DNA from: Linepithema humile
Lineage: Eukaryota > Arthropoda > Insecta > Hymenoptera > Formicidae
Length of the DNA: 64,000 nucleotides
Assembly: GCF_040581485.1 (NCBI RefSeq)
Contig: NC_090135.1
Location: 1,116,001 to 1,180,000 of the forward strand
Direction of reading: 5' to 3'
This document shows positions 11,954 through 21,859 of this stretch, one piece after another. The notes below the pieces were generated by a model. The model did not search any database. It saw nothing but the letters and a program-made list of their open reading frames with translations, and was not told the origin of the DNA. The translations under genes were made by a program, and so were the position numbers. Within the stretch, counting starts at the first letter, position 1, and each line of letters begins with the position of its first letter.

Positions 11954-14495
11954 CTACTCAGAATCCTCCAGATTGAAGCACGGGACCTCCCTCCCCTCCG
12001 CCGCTAATGTTGCAGCTCTTGTTGCGCGTTTGCGCTGCGCAAAATCCACTGTCGGCCTCTGCTCCAGTGGTGTCCCGGCCGTCTCCCAGGGAGGGGATAC
12101 GTCCACCAGACCTTCACAGGGAGGGGCTTCCCCTTGGTCGGGCGTACGGATCGCCCTCCCGACCATCTCTACCGCCTCCTCCTTTATCCCCCACGCGGTG
12201 GCGGACGCAGGTCCCCAGTCCGCGTCCATTGATCCCGCCTCCGTTCCTGGCTCATCTGCGGGGGTGGATGCGGGTTCCGAGGTCGCACCCACCAGCTCCG
12301 CCTCCTTTTCCGTCCCGCCTGCGGAATTGAGCCCCGTTGTGCTTGCCGCAGTCGGCATCTCCTCCTCATCCAACTCCATCTCTGGGACAGGAGTGGGCGC
12401 GGGTGCCAAAGCCGCACTCACCTGCCCCTCTTTCTCCATTTCCATGTTAGTGGGGGTGGCAGGAACGGTCGCGGTGGCCAAGGCCGTGCCCGTCCTGTCC
12501 TCCTTCTTCCTCACCTTCCTCCCAACGGACCCAGTTGACCCGGGTGCGGCCACTAAGGCCAAGGCCACGCCTGCCGTAGCCCTCCCTCTCGTCCTACCCC
12601 AGTTCTTGGGGGCCTTACAAGCAGGGCCCCCCACTCTATGTGTGTGGGGGAGCCCCTTGTCCCTGCACACAGGGCAGCTCACGGGGTTCCCACAGCCCCT
12701 AGCGACATGCCCCGTGGAGCCGCACCTGTAGCAGCTCTCGCTGCGATCTACAGTGCTCGTGCAGTTTATCCGCACGTGGCCTTCTTCCAGGCACCTGTAG
12801 CACTGTAGGGGCCTCTCGTCCAATAGTGAGACCCCTACCATCGCCCACCCCACCCTAATGCGACCCTCCCTCGCGACCTTGTTCGCCGCCTTGAGGGGGC
12901 ACCTCACCCAGCATGAGTCCATGCCGTTTCCCCCAGCGGGTATCTGTATGGGCCCAACCCTGACCTGGTTGAAGGGATATCCCCCCCTCTCAACCACCGC
13001 ATCCGCCACATCCTTCGTCTCTTGGGACTCGTCGAGCTCGCGTATCCGCAGTTTCCCCATCTTTATCGGCCTCACCACCCTAATCCCTTCCCTCCCCTAA
13101 TATATTTTTTTCAGTGCCTCGGCCAGAGCATCAGCCTTCTTCTCACTGTTTGGACCCGGTACCTCCAGGAGGGTAGCCCCCGTCCTGGTTTTCCCGGGTT
13201 TCAGATGGTCTATCCCAAGATCACCAAGGCTGATCCCGTTCTTCGCCTCCCTCAGGATCCGGGAGTACTCCCCCTGCGTGCATGTGACGGTAACAGCCGC
13301 CATGCTGGGGGGTTTTCGGGCCCTTTGGGTTTTTGCGGAGGCGGTTTGGACCAAGCCCCTTCCCTTTTCCTTCGTTTCCGTGGCTAACTCCTTGGCCACC
13401 TGTTCATTTCTCCCCTTCCTTCCTTTCCTCCCTACCACCTCCGACCATTTAGGGGTGCCCTGGTGAGGACCCTGCGCGTATTGCTGCCGCTGCTGTTGAG
13501 GGAGAGAAGGCCCCTCTTCTCCTCCTCTTGCGACAGGCGGCTTGGCAGGGGTCGCAGCTGCTCCTCCCCCATCCCGACACGGACGTGGGGTTTCTTTAGA
13601 GGTGGCGGTGGTGGGCGGGGGAATGGCATCGGCCTTTTTTCCCCTCTCTCCCCTCCCCTCCTTCTGGGGGGGAACCCCTTCCCCGCTGTTGTGGCCGGGG
13701 GTGGTACATATCCCAGCCTCATCAGGATTGCCGGTAAGAGCTCACTGAGCAGCTCAGGCATCCGTCTCCAGATCTCCTCCTCCCCAATGGTAGTAGGAGG
13801 AGGAGGTCCGCCACCTCTTTCCCTCTTGCGTTGCCCCGTTGTCCGTTCCCGCACAGGCGAGCGGGGTGACCCCTTCCTCTCCTCCCCCCAGCCATCCTCC
13901 CCATCGGGCCCAAAGCCGGGTTGATGCGAGGCTGATCTATGGCCAAGGCAGGGAAGGGGGGAGGAGGGGATAAGATCCTTCCCCTTAGTTCCTCCAATTC
14001 CGTCTTCAGCCTCCTGTTCTCCGTTCGGAGCTTCTCCATTTCTTCCTGAAGCTCCTTTTGCTTTTTCATGAGGAGGTCACTTTCCGGGGGGGTAATAACC
14101 CCCTTCCTCCTGAGCTTCCTGGGCCTTACGTCGGAGTCTCCTCCATCCCCCCTTCTTTCACTTTGTGATGATGTCCCTGTCCCCATCATCTTTCCCTTTA
14201 GCGTCCTAAAAGGGGGCTCCCCATCCTCACACTAACTTGAGGAATAGCGGATCCCCGACGTCTTCCTCTTCCCTCTGGCGGGAGAAGTATCTCCGCCAAC
14301 CATGGTCGTCCTGGCATCTTCCTGTAGCCGACCTACTGTGGTTTTGTTGACCACTGTGTCTCGGCCGGCTACGGCTCTCCTTCCTTCCCTCATTCCTATC
14401 CGTGTCCTTTCCGCAACTTCTTGTGTGGCCTTGCTTTCGTCAACGCTTGTTCCGTCCTTTGTGATTGTGTTTTTTATATTTTTGTTAGTCTCCAT
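11954..14495 (-). pseudogene. N3 ORF1: Gag-like protein, frameshifts and amber stops
   Basis: Starts at ATG 14493-14495. The first ~87 codons end at an in-frame TAG (14232-14234), then the frame continues from 14189 with a basic segment and a coiled coil (EEMEKLRTENRRLKTELEEL). It changes frame near 13800 and again near 13435. The RRM-like core begins AVTVTC...GISLGDLGIDHL, is cut by an in-frame TAG after KKIY (~13097), then continues with MGKLRIRELDES to WAMVGVSLLDERPLQCYRC. Three knuckles follow, and a long Ala/Pro/Glu-rich tail ends at 11954. ORF2 starts a few bases downstream in another frame, as is usual in R1-type elements. Not translatable as one protein. Confidence 0.8.
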
Positions 14496-15984
14496 GTTAT
14501 TCCCACGAGTCGGTAGGAAATGTGGGTCCGTCCCGGCAGAGCCTCCTTACCGGGATAAGGCAACTAACATACTGTGGGGTTGCGCCAGGTACCCCACAGG
14601 GATCGTTTACGACCGCACATTTTTAAAGTCTCAGCGGCCATTTAGCCCTCGGCACGATGCCTTCCACCTTGGCTTGAGACTTCCGCGCTATTGTCCCGGA
14701 CCCGACACACCAATCGGCGCGCACGCCTCACGGGCCCCCAAAAAAGAAACTGGCCCGCTCGGCGCACGCCACCGACCGGCCAGCGGGGAGACCCGCCCCG
14801 CCCCCCGCCTGCATGAGGCCCGACATGCAGCGGGTCAAAAGCAACGGACCGCCCCGAAAGCGCGCCCCCGGGTAGAATGCGGATTCCCCCGAGCGACGCG
14901 TTCCGACACGACCGCCGCTCCCTCACCACCACATGCCGGCCCACAAGAGGACCACAGGTCCCCACCCGGGCGGGCGTAAATGTGGTGAGTTGTGTGTATC
15001 TGTGTGAAAATGGTGTGTGTGTGAGTGTATGATAGGTGAGTGTTTGTGTGTGAGTATGCACAGCGGAAAGCGGCAACCCACGCATCACCATAATGCGCGG
15101 GTGTCTCCCGCAGAGTGCATGCATGGCCCCCGGCTTCCGAGCATCTTCGCAACAGCGAAGGCGCACAGACAGCACGGGGACCAAGAATGTGTGTGTGAGT
15201 GATTGTGTGTGTATGTGTGTGTGAATGATCGCGCGAGCACGGGGAAGGACGATCCCCGGCCGAGCGCGACGAGTCCGGGTACAACCGGGGAGGAGAGCAG
15301 CGCACCTCCCCCCCGCCAATCCTGTGGTTTGATTTCGGAGTGTCCGTCTCCTAGGCCGACTGCCCACACAGGGCTAACGAGCTCGGCCTGCCCGGGTCTT
15401 TTTATAGAGGTTTTACCACCCTCGCGGCCCGTGCAAGCTCAATGCAAGCACCGGCCCCCGGCCCCAATAAATTGGGGTTACGGTCTGCACTCCGGCGATA
15501 ATGCCGGGGTGTTCGTCCCTGACGCCCCCCTTCACGCCCGCGTGCTCGTGGACCACGTCCACGAGTCGTTTGGACGGAGAGGGAGAGCCACCCTTGTGGG
15601 ACACCGCTTCCTCCCATGCCAGACCGCATCCTGTCCCCCCCCCCAATTGGGAGAAGAAGGATCGGCCCCAGACACGAGAGGACCGGCACCCACATCCACC
15701 CCTTTAGACAGGGCCACCAAAAGGTGACCCCACCAAAGACCCGTCCCGCCGGAGCAGCAGCCCCGGCCAAGACAGGCCTCCACCGTGGGGGAAGCACCCC
15801 CCTGGCCAGCCGCCCCACTGGGCTAACAAGCCTGGCCGCCCGTGCATGGAGGGGAGATAGAAATCTCCCCCTAACGGTGCCATGCCACCGGGGGTTTGAA
15901 GTCAGAGTCCCTGTCTCCTACCAGCGATTGGGACAAGTCCCTAAAGAGTCGCTGGGCTCCTCTTGTTCCCTCCAGCGAGGGAAC
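14496..15984 (-). promoter_or_regulatory. N3 5' UTR with TG-rich tract and TATA-like module
   Basis: From 15350 rightward it matches the N7 5' UTR, including the sense-strand TATA-like block at 15396-15409. The part next to ORF1 (14496-15340) is specific to N3 and includes TG-rich low-complexity stretches at about 14986-15060 and 15186-15232. ORFs reading these stretches as Thr/His repeats are low-complexity artefacts. Confidence 0.55.
14986..15232. repeat. Interrupted (TG)n microsatellite
   Basis: Two blocks of imperfect GTGTGT/GTGAGTG repeats flank a normal GC-rich 120-bp segment inside the N3 5' UTR. Confidence 0.8.
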
Positions 15985-16072
15985 TGTGCGCTCTTGGCAC
16001 CACAAGACGACTCCAGCGAGCCGCCCCATGGTGAGCCCCTTCACCACGACAAGGTGGCGCACGACGAAGGGG
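15985..16072 (-). ncRNA. HDV-like self-cleaving ribozyme at 5' end of N3 (predicted)
   Basis: Sense strand, 5' to 3': P1 CCCCTTC (16072-16066) with GAAGGGG; P2 GTGCGC with GCGCAC; P3 ACC/GGT closing the loop TTGTCGT, with the P1 3' strand directly after P3; P4 CACCA/TGGTG; J4/2 CCAAGAG, giving the CNAA signature; then the P2 3' strand. Strand order and sizes are those of HDV-like ribozymes. P1 and P4 differ from N5, N7 and N11 but stay paired. Activity is inferred from fold and covariation. About 20 nt of element-like sequence lie upstream of the predicted cleavage site. Confidence 0.75.
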
Positions 16073-16091
16073 TGGTCACAAGAGCAACAAC

Positions 16092-16115
16092 AACCTAACC
16101 TAACCTAACCTAACC
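16092..16115. repeat. Telomeric (CCTAA)n remnant
   Basis: Nearly five tandem CCTAA units (TTAGG on the minus strand) lie between the 5' end of N3 and the poly(A) tail of N4. This is the insect-type telomeric repeat. The sense strand of the flanking non-LTR elements carries the TTAGG strand. Confidence 0.95.
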
Positions 16116-16967
16116 TTTTTTTTTCCGAGATGAGAAAATCTTCTAAAGACACCCTGGCCCGGTCCAGGGTAGTGCTGGATTCGACCGAGACTTGCATCTG
16201 GGAGAATTTCTCATCATGACCGATAAAAAGATCCCCATTCTCATCCTGACCGAATCCGACATCCCAGGCGGCACAGGGAAAATGTCCGATATCGGGGAGA
16301 GATAGAGATGTCAGAATCCATCGACCATGAAGAGAACCCTTCCGCGCATCCCGACCGCCTACCAGCTAAAAACTTACCTCATGCCTAACAGGCCCTTACA
16401 TGAGAGAGAGGCAAGCTTACTAACTAGAGCATATCTCTGCCTCTCCCTCAGGAATGCCTTCAAAGAAGGCTCTAATAAAAATGTCGGGAATTACCAATAG
16501 AGAATATAGCTACATTACAGGTACAGTAGCTTATTCAACTTAATACTACTTAGATGAATAAAATAACCAACTAATACTATTCAATCAATAATAGAAGTCC
16601 CTATATATATACACATATACGCGACACCAATACTTAATACTTACTACTTATAGCATGTAAAAGGTACCCAAGTCGCCCTCCAAAAGGCAATATAGCAGTA
16701 ATAATAATAGAAATAGTAATAGTAATAATAAACCTAGAACTAGAACTAATTTACAAAGCCAAATTATAAATTTTAAAAATCTGTACAACAATAGTAATTT
16801 TATTCCGATATTTCGGAGTCTATATGGCCCGTTATTTATTTTCGATTCGCTGCCTGTCTGTCTTTCCGCCGCCTCTTTACAGGTTAATACCTTTGTACAG
16901 AAGACAGAAAAGGCCCTCCACTTATCAATACTATCTAAGATGGATTCTATGACAAACGGAAACAACC
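16116..16967 (-). mobile_element. N4: 3'-end fragment of a family-A element
   Basis: A T run (16116-16124) is followed by GATGAGAAAATCTTCT and the CACCCTGGCCCGG block, which matches the N12 3' UTR start at 57136-57200. About 0.85 kb of 3' UTR-like, increasingly AT-rich sequence follows, with no credible ORF. The right end AACAACC directly abuts the N5 poly(T). It looks like a 5'-truncated insertion at telomeric repeat. Confidence 0.7.
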
Positions 16968-16983
16968 TTTTTTTTTTTTTTTT

Positions 16984-17601
16984 GGTGCTGGGGTCAGGAC
17001 GAGTCCTGACCCCAGGGATGGGGAAATCTTCTAAAAGACCTTTCCGCGTGCAATGTGCGGTCCTAGTAACTACACTGCGGAGAGGGAGTGTGGGAGTCAC
17101 CACTCAGCGGAACTTTGCTAGAGTGGCGCCTACCCACTAAAACCCCACCCCTTTTAACTAGTCTTTGCCCGGTCATTAAGTGGGAGAGGCCTGGGACTCG
17201 CCAACGGCATGTCATCCAGACCTCTCCCTGACCAACCTCTCTCGAGGGGTACTCTTCTCCCCCTTTTTATTAAATGGAGGGAGAAGCGTTGTTTTGCCTC
17301 TTTCCATCGCCTTGTCGTCACTCGGCTGGGGGCTGAGGGGAGCGGGACAGGTGCCCCAAAACAGGATCCAATCTTCCCACCCCCCTCTCCCCCTGACCAT
17401 CACCACGTGACGACGGTCTGGGACAGGCCGCCGTCCAGTGGGAGGCCTAACTTCTTTGGGTGAGAGAGAGACATTGTCCCTTTCCCCACCCAAGGGTCCA
17501 CCCGGCCTGGCCCTAACGGGGACAGACCTTTGGGGCCTCCTGCTTCGCTGCAGTAAAAAACTGCAGTAGCCCCTCTCTCCGGTGACCATGAGGTCCACCC
17601 C
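16984..17601 (-). other. N5 3' UTR
   Basis: Shared with N7 (21073 onward), N8 (25672 onward) and N11 (42694 onward): each begins near a GACCCCAGGGATG/GACCCCAAGGATG block followed by GGGGAAATCTTC or GAGGAAATCTTC and, further on, ACTAAAACCCCACCC. So N7, with a different Gag, uses the same 3' UTR as the RPDLWG family. The shared tail is a plausible RT recognition signal. Confidence 0.7.
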
Positions 17602-18411
17602 TTAAGGGGGCAGAGGTCTCACCGCCAACGGTAAAGAGGGGCTGTCTCCCTCCATTGAAGGAGGGCTTGAGACCTTTATGGCCTCCGTGTTTTTCTCCTT
17701 AGAGGGAGAAAGCCACTCCGGACTAGGGAATCGGGCACAGAGCAGCCGACAAAACCTGGTCCTTATTTTCCGCAAGGCCCGATGGTCAAATAGCCACCAT
17801 TCATGGAGTCTGACCCGGGCCTCACGGAATTTCCACTTCTGAGCAAGGAGGTTCTTGAGATCCCTCTCGAGCCCCCCCGCCCTTTTAAGGGCCTCTGAGG
17901 TGTCTTCTGCCAAGCATCGGAAAACAAACTCCAGGTTCGTCGTTTCGGCCTCACTGACACCCCAGAGGTCCGGCCTGTGTGTCCATGTGAGGCAAACCTT
18001 ATTAAGGATGCTCACACTGGCATCCACCACCCACTCAGAGCCGTCGACGGGGCAGACTACCTCCACGACATGCTCCTCTAAGGTCTGGGAGGTCCCAGGA
18101 TCCCGCAAGCCGTCGATTAACGGCGACAGGGGCCCGGTACTCCCCCCTTTCTTCTTCTTCTGCAGGGGTGGGGGTAGCAAACCCCCGTTCTTCACCCTGG
18201 ATAGAGGATTCAGGGGAACATCCCCCTTCTCCTCCATCTCCTTCCATATGTGGGAGTGTTCCCCATCGTCTAAATTAGACGGGCTGGGGTTGCTCCCTAT
18301 CCCCACTTCTGGGGGTTTGGGGGGAATTTTCCCCTCAACGGGGATGTTCTTCCCCCTCTCCAAATCCTTTCGGACTTCCTTCTCAGATTTAGGGGGCAGG
18401 AGGCTCGGCAT
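17602..18411 (-). CDS. N5 second ORF: conserved RPDLWG-domain protein, function unknown
   Basis: An open frame of 269 codons with a Pro/Lys/Glu-rich N-terminal third, then a domain shared with N8 (27396-28142) and N11 (43326-44170). Conserved blocks are VVCPVDGSEWVVDA, the segment ending in HRPDLWGVS, LEFVFRCLAED and RFPSPEWL. I recognise no known domain and no zinc-binding or catalytic motif. It follows the zinc-knuckle ORF in the -1 frame, and the same frame relation holds in N8 and N11, so it may be a separate protein or a frameshift product. It sits where RT would be in a complete element but shows no RT motif. The start is uncertain. Confidence 0.6.
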   Translation of the reverse strand: MPSLLPPKSEKEVRKDLERGKNIPVEGKIPPKPPEVGIGSNPSPSNLDDGEHSHIWKEMEEKGDVPLNPLSRVKNGGLLPPPLQKKKKGGSTGPLSPLIDGLRDPGTSQTLEEHVVEVVCPVDGSEWVVDASVSILNKVCLTWTHRPDLWGVSEAETTNLEFVFRCLAEDTSEALKRAGGLERDLKNLLAQKWKFREARVRLHEWWLFDHRALRKIRTRFCRLLCARFPSPEWLSPSKEKNTEAIKVSSPPSMEGDSPSLPLAVRPLPP

Positions 18412-18482
18412 GCCCGAGTCCTTTCTACACCCCTTTTTCTTTGGGGAGGAGTCCGGGGGGACGGAGGAAACGGGCTCAAGCC

Positions 18483-19353
18483 CTATCCCCCCTTCTTCTC
18501 ATCCTTAAAGGGCCGCTTCTTTTTTTTGGAAGGGCGGCCCTTTCTTCCTCTTTTGGAGGGCGCGAAGGAGGACGCCGATGAGGTGTAACCCCCACCGGAA
18601 TCCCCTCCCATCTTCCCCTTCTCTCTCATCTTAGTCCCCCCAACCCCGCGCTTCCGCGGGGAGACTAAGGGACAAGATGATCCACCGATATGGTGGCGGT
18701 GTGCCACCCCTCTACTCCTGCAAGCGGGGCAGTTTGCCTTAGCGGCGCAATACCCCGCCTGGTGCTCCGGCTCCCCGCACCGGAAGCAATTCTTGCCTCG
18801 GTCGAGGGGTCCGGGGCACTTCCACGCTTTGTGCCCACGGCACAGGCACTTAAAGCATCGAGGAGAGGTGTTATCCCCCCCCCCGATGCAGTACGTGCTC
18901 CATCGCTGGAGCGGGATGGGGTTCTCCTTTTTGGGAAGCCCACCCCGCTGTCCTCCTTCCCGGTCTTGGAATCAGGGGGAGAGGGAGAGTTACCTCCCAC
19001 CTCCCTCTTCTCTGTTGTCCCTTTTTCGGTTGTAGCCCTTAAAAGGGCTTCCGATCGGGAAGGGGGGGGCGATGCCCTCTCTTTCTTTTGTGGCCGATGT
19101 TGGCCACATGTCGGGCAAGGGCCATCTCTCTTGTTACCTGCAGAATTATCTGCAGGCATTGCTGGACGGAATCGTCCGGCCCACCCTCCGCGGTAACCGT
19201 GTTGTCCAGGGCGCCCGCGTGGCACACCCTGGACGGCCCGTCGCAAAATGACGACAGGGAGGGCACCGGGACCGGATACCCCCCTCGCCGGCCTCTGGGT
19301 TTCGAGGCCCCTGAGGTGGTAAGTTTAATCCTGTGTTCGTCATCTTTTTCCAT
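18483..19353 (-). pseudogene. N5 first ORF: short zinc-knuckle Gag-like protein, 52-bp deletion and C-run frameshift
   Basis: Starts at ATG 19351-19353. Compared with intact N11 (44345-45136), N5 lacks 52 bp near 19110, removing the LLRADNERLYRLLEGSG part of a coiled coil and shifting the frame. It also has ten C instead of eleven at 18875-18884, just before the first knuckle. The remaining frames hold the CPTCGQ motif and, split between frames, the knuckles and a basic C-terminus (KRGRKGRPSKKKKRPFKDEK). It lacks the RRM-like core of the longer Gags. Confidence 0.75.
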
Positions 19354-19797
19354 CAAATGTAATTGTTAACGGAGTTGTCTTCTCCGGGTTTTTTATCGTG
19401 GTTTTCCTTCCACTAGGTCGACTGCTCACTCAGGGCTAACAAGCTCGACCTACCCGGGTCTTTTTATAAAGGTTTTACCACCCTCACAGCCTGTCCTAGC
19501 TAAGCTAGTACCGGCCCCCGGCCCCATAAACTGGGGTTACGGTATGTGACGCTATCGCCCCCCCCTTCGTGTAATGGGGGCTCGACCTTTATGCCGGAAC
19601 ATCGGCGTGCTAACGAGGTTGGTCAGGCCCCGGCTTTTTTATCGAGGTAATGCTCCTCTATCCTGGTGGAGTGAATAACACTCCTAACGGATCCAGGCAT
19701 CCAGGCGATTGAAATCAGGGCCGCCAACCCCTACCGGCTAATTGGGACAAGTCCCTTGAGGGGTAGCCGGACCCCCGTTCCCCCCGTAAGGAGGAAC
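19354..19797 (-). promoter_or_regulatory. N5 5' UTR with three TATA-like repeat blocks
   Basis: Sense-strand TATA-like blocks lie at about 19386-19398, 19458-19470 and 19634-19648. Each joins a CCGG-containing segment to an (A/T)ATAAAAA run, and two are preceded in plus-strand reading by GCTAAC(A/G)AG. They appear to be diverged direct repeats. The sequence is nearly the same in N11. Confidence 0.55.
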
Positions 19798-19885
19798 TGT
19801 GCGCTCTTAGCACCGCGAAACGACTCCAGCGAACCGCCTCACGGTGAGCCCTCTCACCACGACAAGGTGGCGCACAACGAGAGGA
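19798..19885 (-). ncRNA. HDV-like self-cleaving ribozyme at 5' end of N5 (predicted)
   Basis: P1 TCCTCTC/GAGAGGG (one U-G), P2 TGTGCGC/GCGCACA, P3 ACC/GGT with loop TTGTCGT, P4 CACCGTGA/TCGCGGTG (eight pairs with one wobble), J4/2 CTAAGAG. Order and lengths match the N3 copy. P1 and P4 sequences differ in a paired way. Confidence 0.75.
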
Positions 19886-19898
19886 GGAGGGGAACAAC

Positions 19899-21049
19899 TT
19901 TTTTTTTTGTACGGGGGGGCAAGCCCCTTCCCGGGGGTGGGGAATCTTCCAAAGACACCCTCTGGCGTGCAATGGGAACATCCCTGCCAGAGGGTAGTGT
20001 TGGATTCGTCCGGAGGAGTGGTCTGCGACACCACTGCTCCCCCGGACGCCTACCAACTAAACTCCACCCCCATTGCTGTGCCGTCAGCTGCCATATGGGG
20101 GGAGGCTGGGAATCGCCCAACGGCATACATCCAGCCATCCCCCCTGCCAGGCCGGTTGCCTGGCGAAATCTCTATGTTTGAGGGGAACAAAGTTTTCCCT
20201 CTCTCCTCTGACGCTACTCCGCACCGGGCCCAAGGGCCCGGGGATCCCGCCTACGGTCATAGGTGGCAGCAAGGCGCACCCGCATCAATCAGTGCGGGTG
20301 CCGTTTGCCACCCCGTACCGCAGGAGATCATCCCCCTACGAGTAGGAGGGTCGTCGGGTCAATCTTGCAACTGACCCGAGGGTCCCTCCTCAACCCGTAT
20401 GTTACCCTACCTAAGTCGGGCCGGAATTGGGGGGGGGGGGACCGAAAACCGTATATGGCTCGCACTTCCTCCGGACTAATCGGCAGGGGCGCAGAGCGCA
20501 CATTCCCGCCGTCCGGAGGAGGGAGCCCATTTTATCTGCTGGGGTTGGGAGGCAGGGGCAAGCCCCCACCTTCCCCTCTCACTTCTACTGATTGGGAGGC
20601 CCAGAGGCACTCCCCAATACCACTCCCCCTTATACTTTAAGGGGGGTGGTCGTCGGACCAGTTTCCAGCTGGTCCGAGGGTCCCTCTCAAACCCATTAAT
20701 GGCCCGACAGATCGGGCCGGGCTTGGAGGGGCCGAAACATTATATTGCTCCACGTCCTCCAGCGTTTGCGGCGGGGGGCGCAAGTGCGCGGGTCCCCGCC
20801 ACTGGAGGAGGGAGCCACCTCAACAGCCAGAGACGGAGGGGTAGGGACACATCTTATCCCCCCCTTCCCTTACAACCACAGGTTTTTTTCGTGGTTTTCC
20901 TTCCACTAGGACGGTTGTCGACCAAGACTGTCGAGCCCGTCCTGCCCGGATCTTTTTATAGAGGTTAAATCATCCTCGCAGCCCGTTCTAGCTAAGCTAG
21001 CACCGGCCCCCGGCCCCATTAACTGGGGTTACGGTAGAGGGGAACAACC
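19899..21049 (-). mobile_element. N6: minimal non-autonomous element, 3' UTR joined to 5' UTR fragment
   Basis: Poly(T) 19899-19908, then a 3' UTR matching N2. At about 20880 it passes directly into the promoter-proximal 5' UTR (TTTTTTTCGTGGTTTTCC, TATA-like block 20951-20962), and from there to the terminal GTTGTTCCCCTC. Both ORFs and the ribozyme are missing. With tail and 5' terminus present it looks like a mobilised deletion derivative; a post-insertion deletion is the alternative. Confidence 0.7.
20352..20880 (-). repeat. Diverged tandem duplication in N6 3' UTR
   Basis: Two modules of roughly 290 and 240 bp each run from GGTCGTCGG, through a GAGGGTCCCTC block and CCGTATATGG/CATTATATTG, to a CCGTCCGGAGGAGG or CCACTGGAGGAGG inverted-repeat segment. 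The modules are clearly related and clearly diverged. N2 has one recognisable copy (about 5258-5470). Confidence 0.6.
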
Positions 21050-21072
21050 TTTTTTTTTTTTTTTTTTTTTTT

Positions 21073-21859
21073 GATGCTGGGGTCAGGACTCGTCCTGATC
21101 CCAAGGATGAGGAAATCTTCTATAAGACCCCCCTCCGCATGCGATGGAGATGGAGTGTGGGATTCACCACCCAGCGGAACTTTGCTGGAATGGCGCCTAC
21201 CCACTAAAACCCCACCCTTTTGACTAGTCTTTGCCGGGTCATTAAGTGGGAGAGGCCTGGGAATCGCCAGCGGCATGTTGTCCAGACCCCCCCCCCCCTG
21301 ACCGCCCTCTCTCGAGGGTTACTCTCTTCTCCCCCCAGTTAATTGGGAGGGGAGAGGCGTTATTTTGCCTCTTTTCTCCTCCTTGTCGTCACTCGTCTGG
21401 GGGGCTGAGGGGAGCGGGACAGGTGCCCTGTAAGCAGGATTCAATCTTTCCACCCCCCTCTCCTCCTGATCCTTCCCGCAGAGCTGCAGATTTTAGGCTG
21501 GTCCCTCTGTGGGGGGTCTCTCTTCTTCCTTCCGCTTCTCCACTATTTTAAGTTTGGATGGGCGAGGAGGGGAGGGTGGTAGAAGGAGAGGAGAGGTTTC
21601 TCCCTCCTTCCCTTCCCCTCCCTTTTCTCTGGCTCTCTTCAGTCTCGGGATCGGGCCCTGAGGCTCGACCTCTATTCGGACTGCAGGGAGTTCGTCCTCC
21701 TCTACGCTGTCCCTAACTGGGGCAGACCGTAGAGGCTCCGACTTCTTCTCCGTTGTTGGGAGGACCGTCCTTTTAACGGAGGGGGTTGTCCCACTGTTGG
21801 GCTCCCCTCCCTCTCTAGGCGCGGTTTTCCCGTCCTTCCTCGGCGGGATGGGCGTTCTC
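21073..21859 (-). other. N7 3' UTR
   Basis: The tail-proximal part matches N5, N8 and N11. No RT-like peptide is found in any frame on the sense strand. The remainder is polypurine/polypyrimidine-rich. Confidence 0.65.

Larger units (their letters stand above)
8720..16091 (-). mobile_element. N3: RT-bearing R1/TRAS/SART-like element, 3' end lost
   Basis: From right to left: a conserved 5' end against TTAGG repeats, a ribozyme (15985-16072), a long 5' UTR, a Gag-like ORF1 (11954-14495) and an ORF2 with APE-type endonuclease and RT (8779-11924). Only ~60 bp remain after the ORF2 stop and there is no poly(A) tail; N2's 5' UTR begins directly. The 5' UTR between about 15350 and 16070 is closely similar to that of gag-only N7, making N3 a relative of the likely RT donor for the gag-only elements. 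This copy is itself disabled. Confidence 0.85.
16968..19898 (-). mobile_element. N5: gag-only non-LTR element of the RPDLWG family
   Basis: Poly(T) 16968-16983, 3' UTR 16984-17601, ORF with RPDLWG 17602-18411, zinc-knuckle ORF 18483-19353, 5' UTR 19354-19797, ribozyme 19798-19885, then the 5' end GTTGTTCCCC against the poly(T) of N6. N8 and N11 have the same organisation. No RT is present. It is full length by its ends; its ORFs are damaged. Confidence 0.85.

Noticed and set aside
14642..15369. Minus-strand frames over 14642-15369 rich in Thr/His
   Set aside because: They translate TG microsatellite and 5' UTR; no homologue in the corresponding N7 region.
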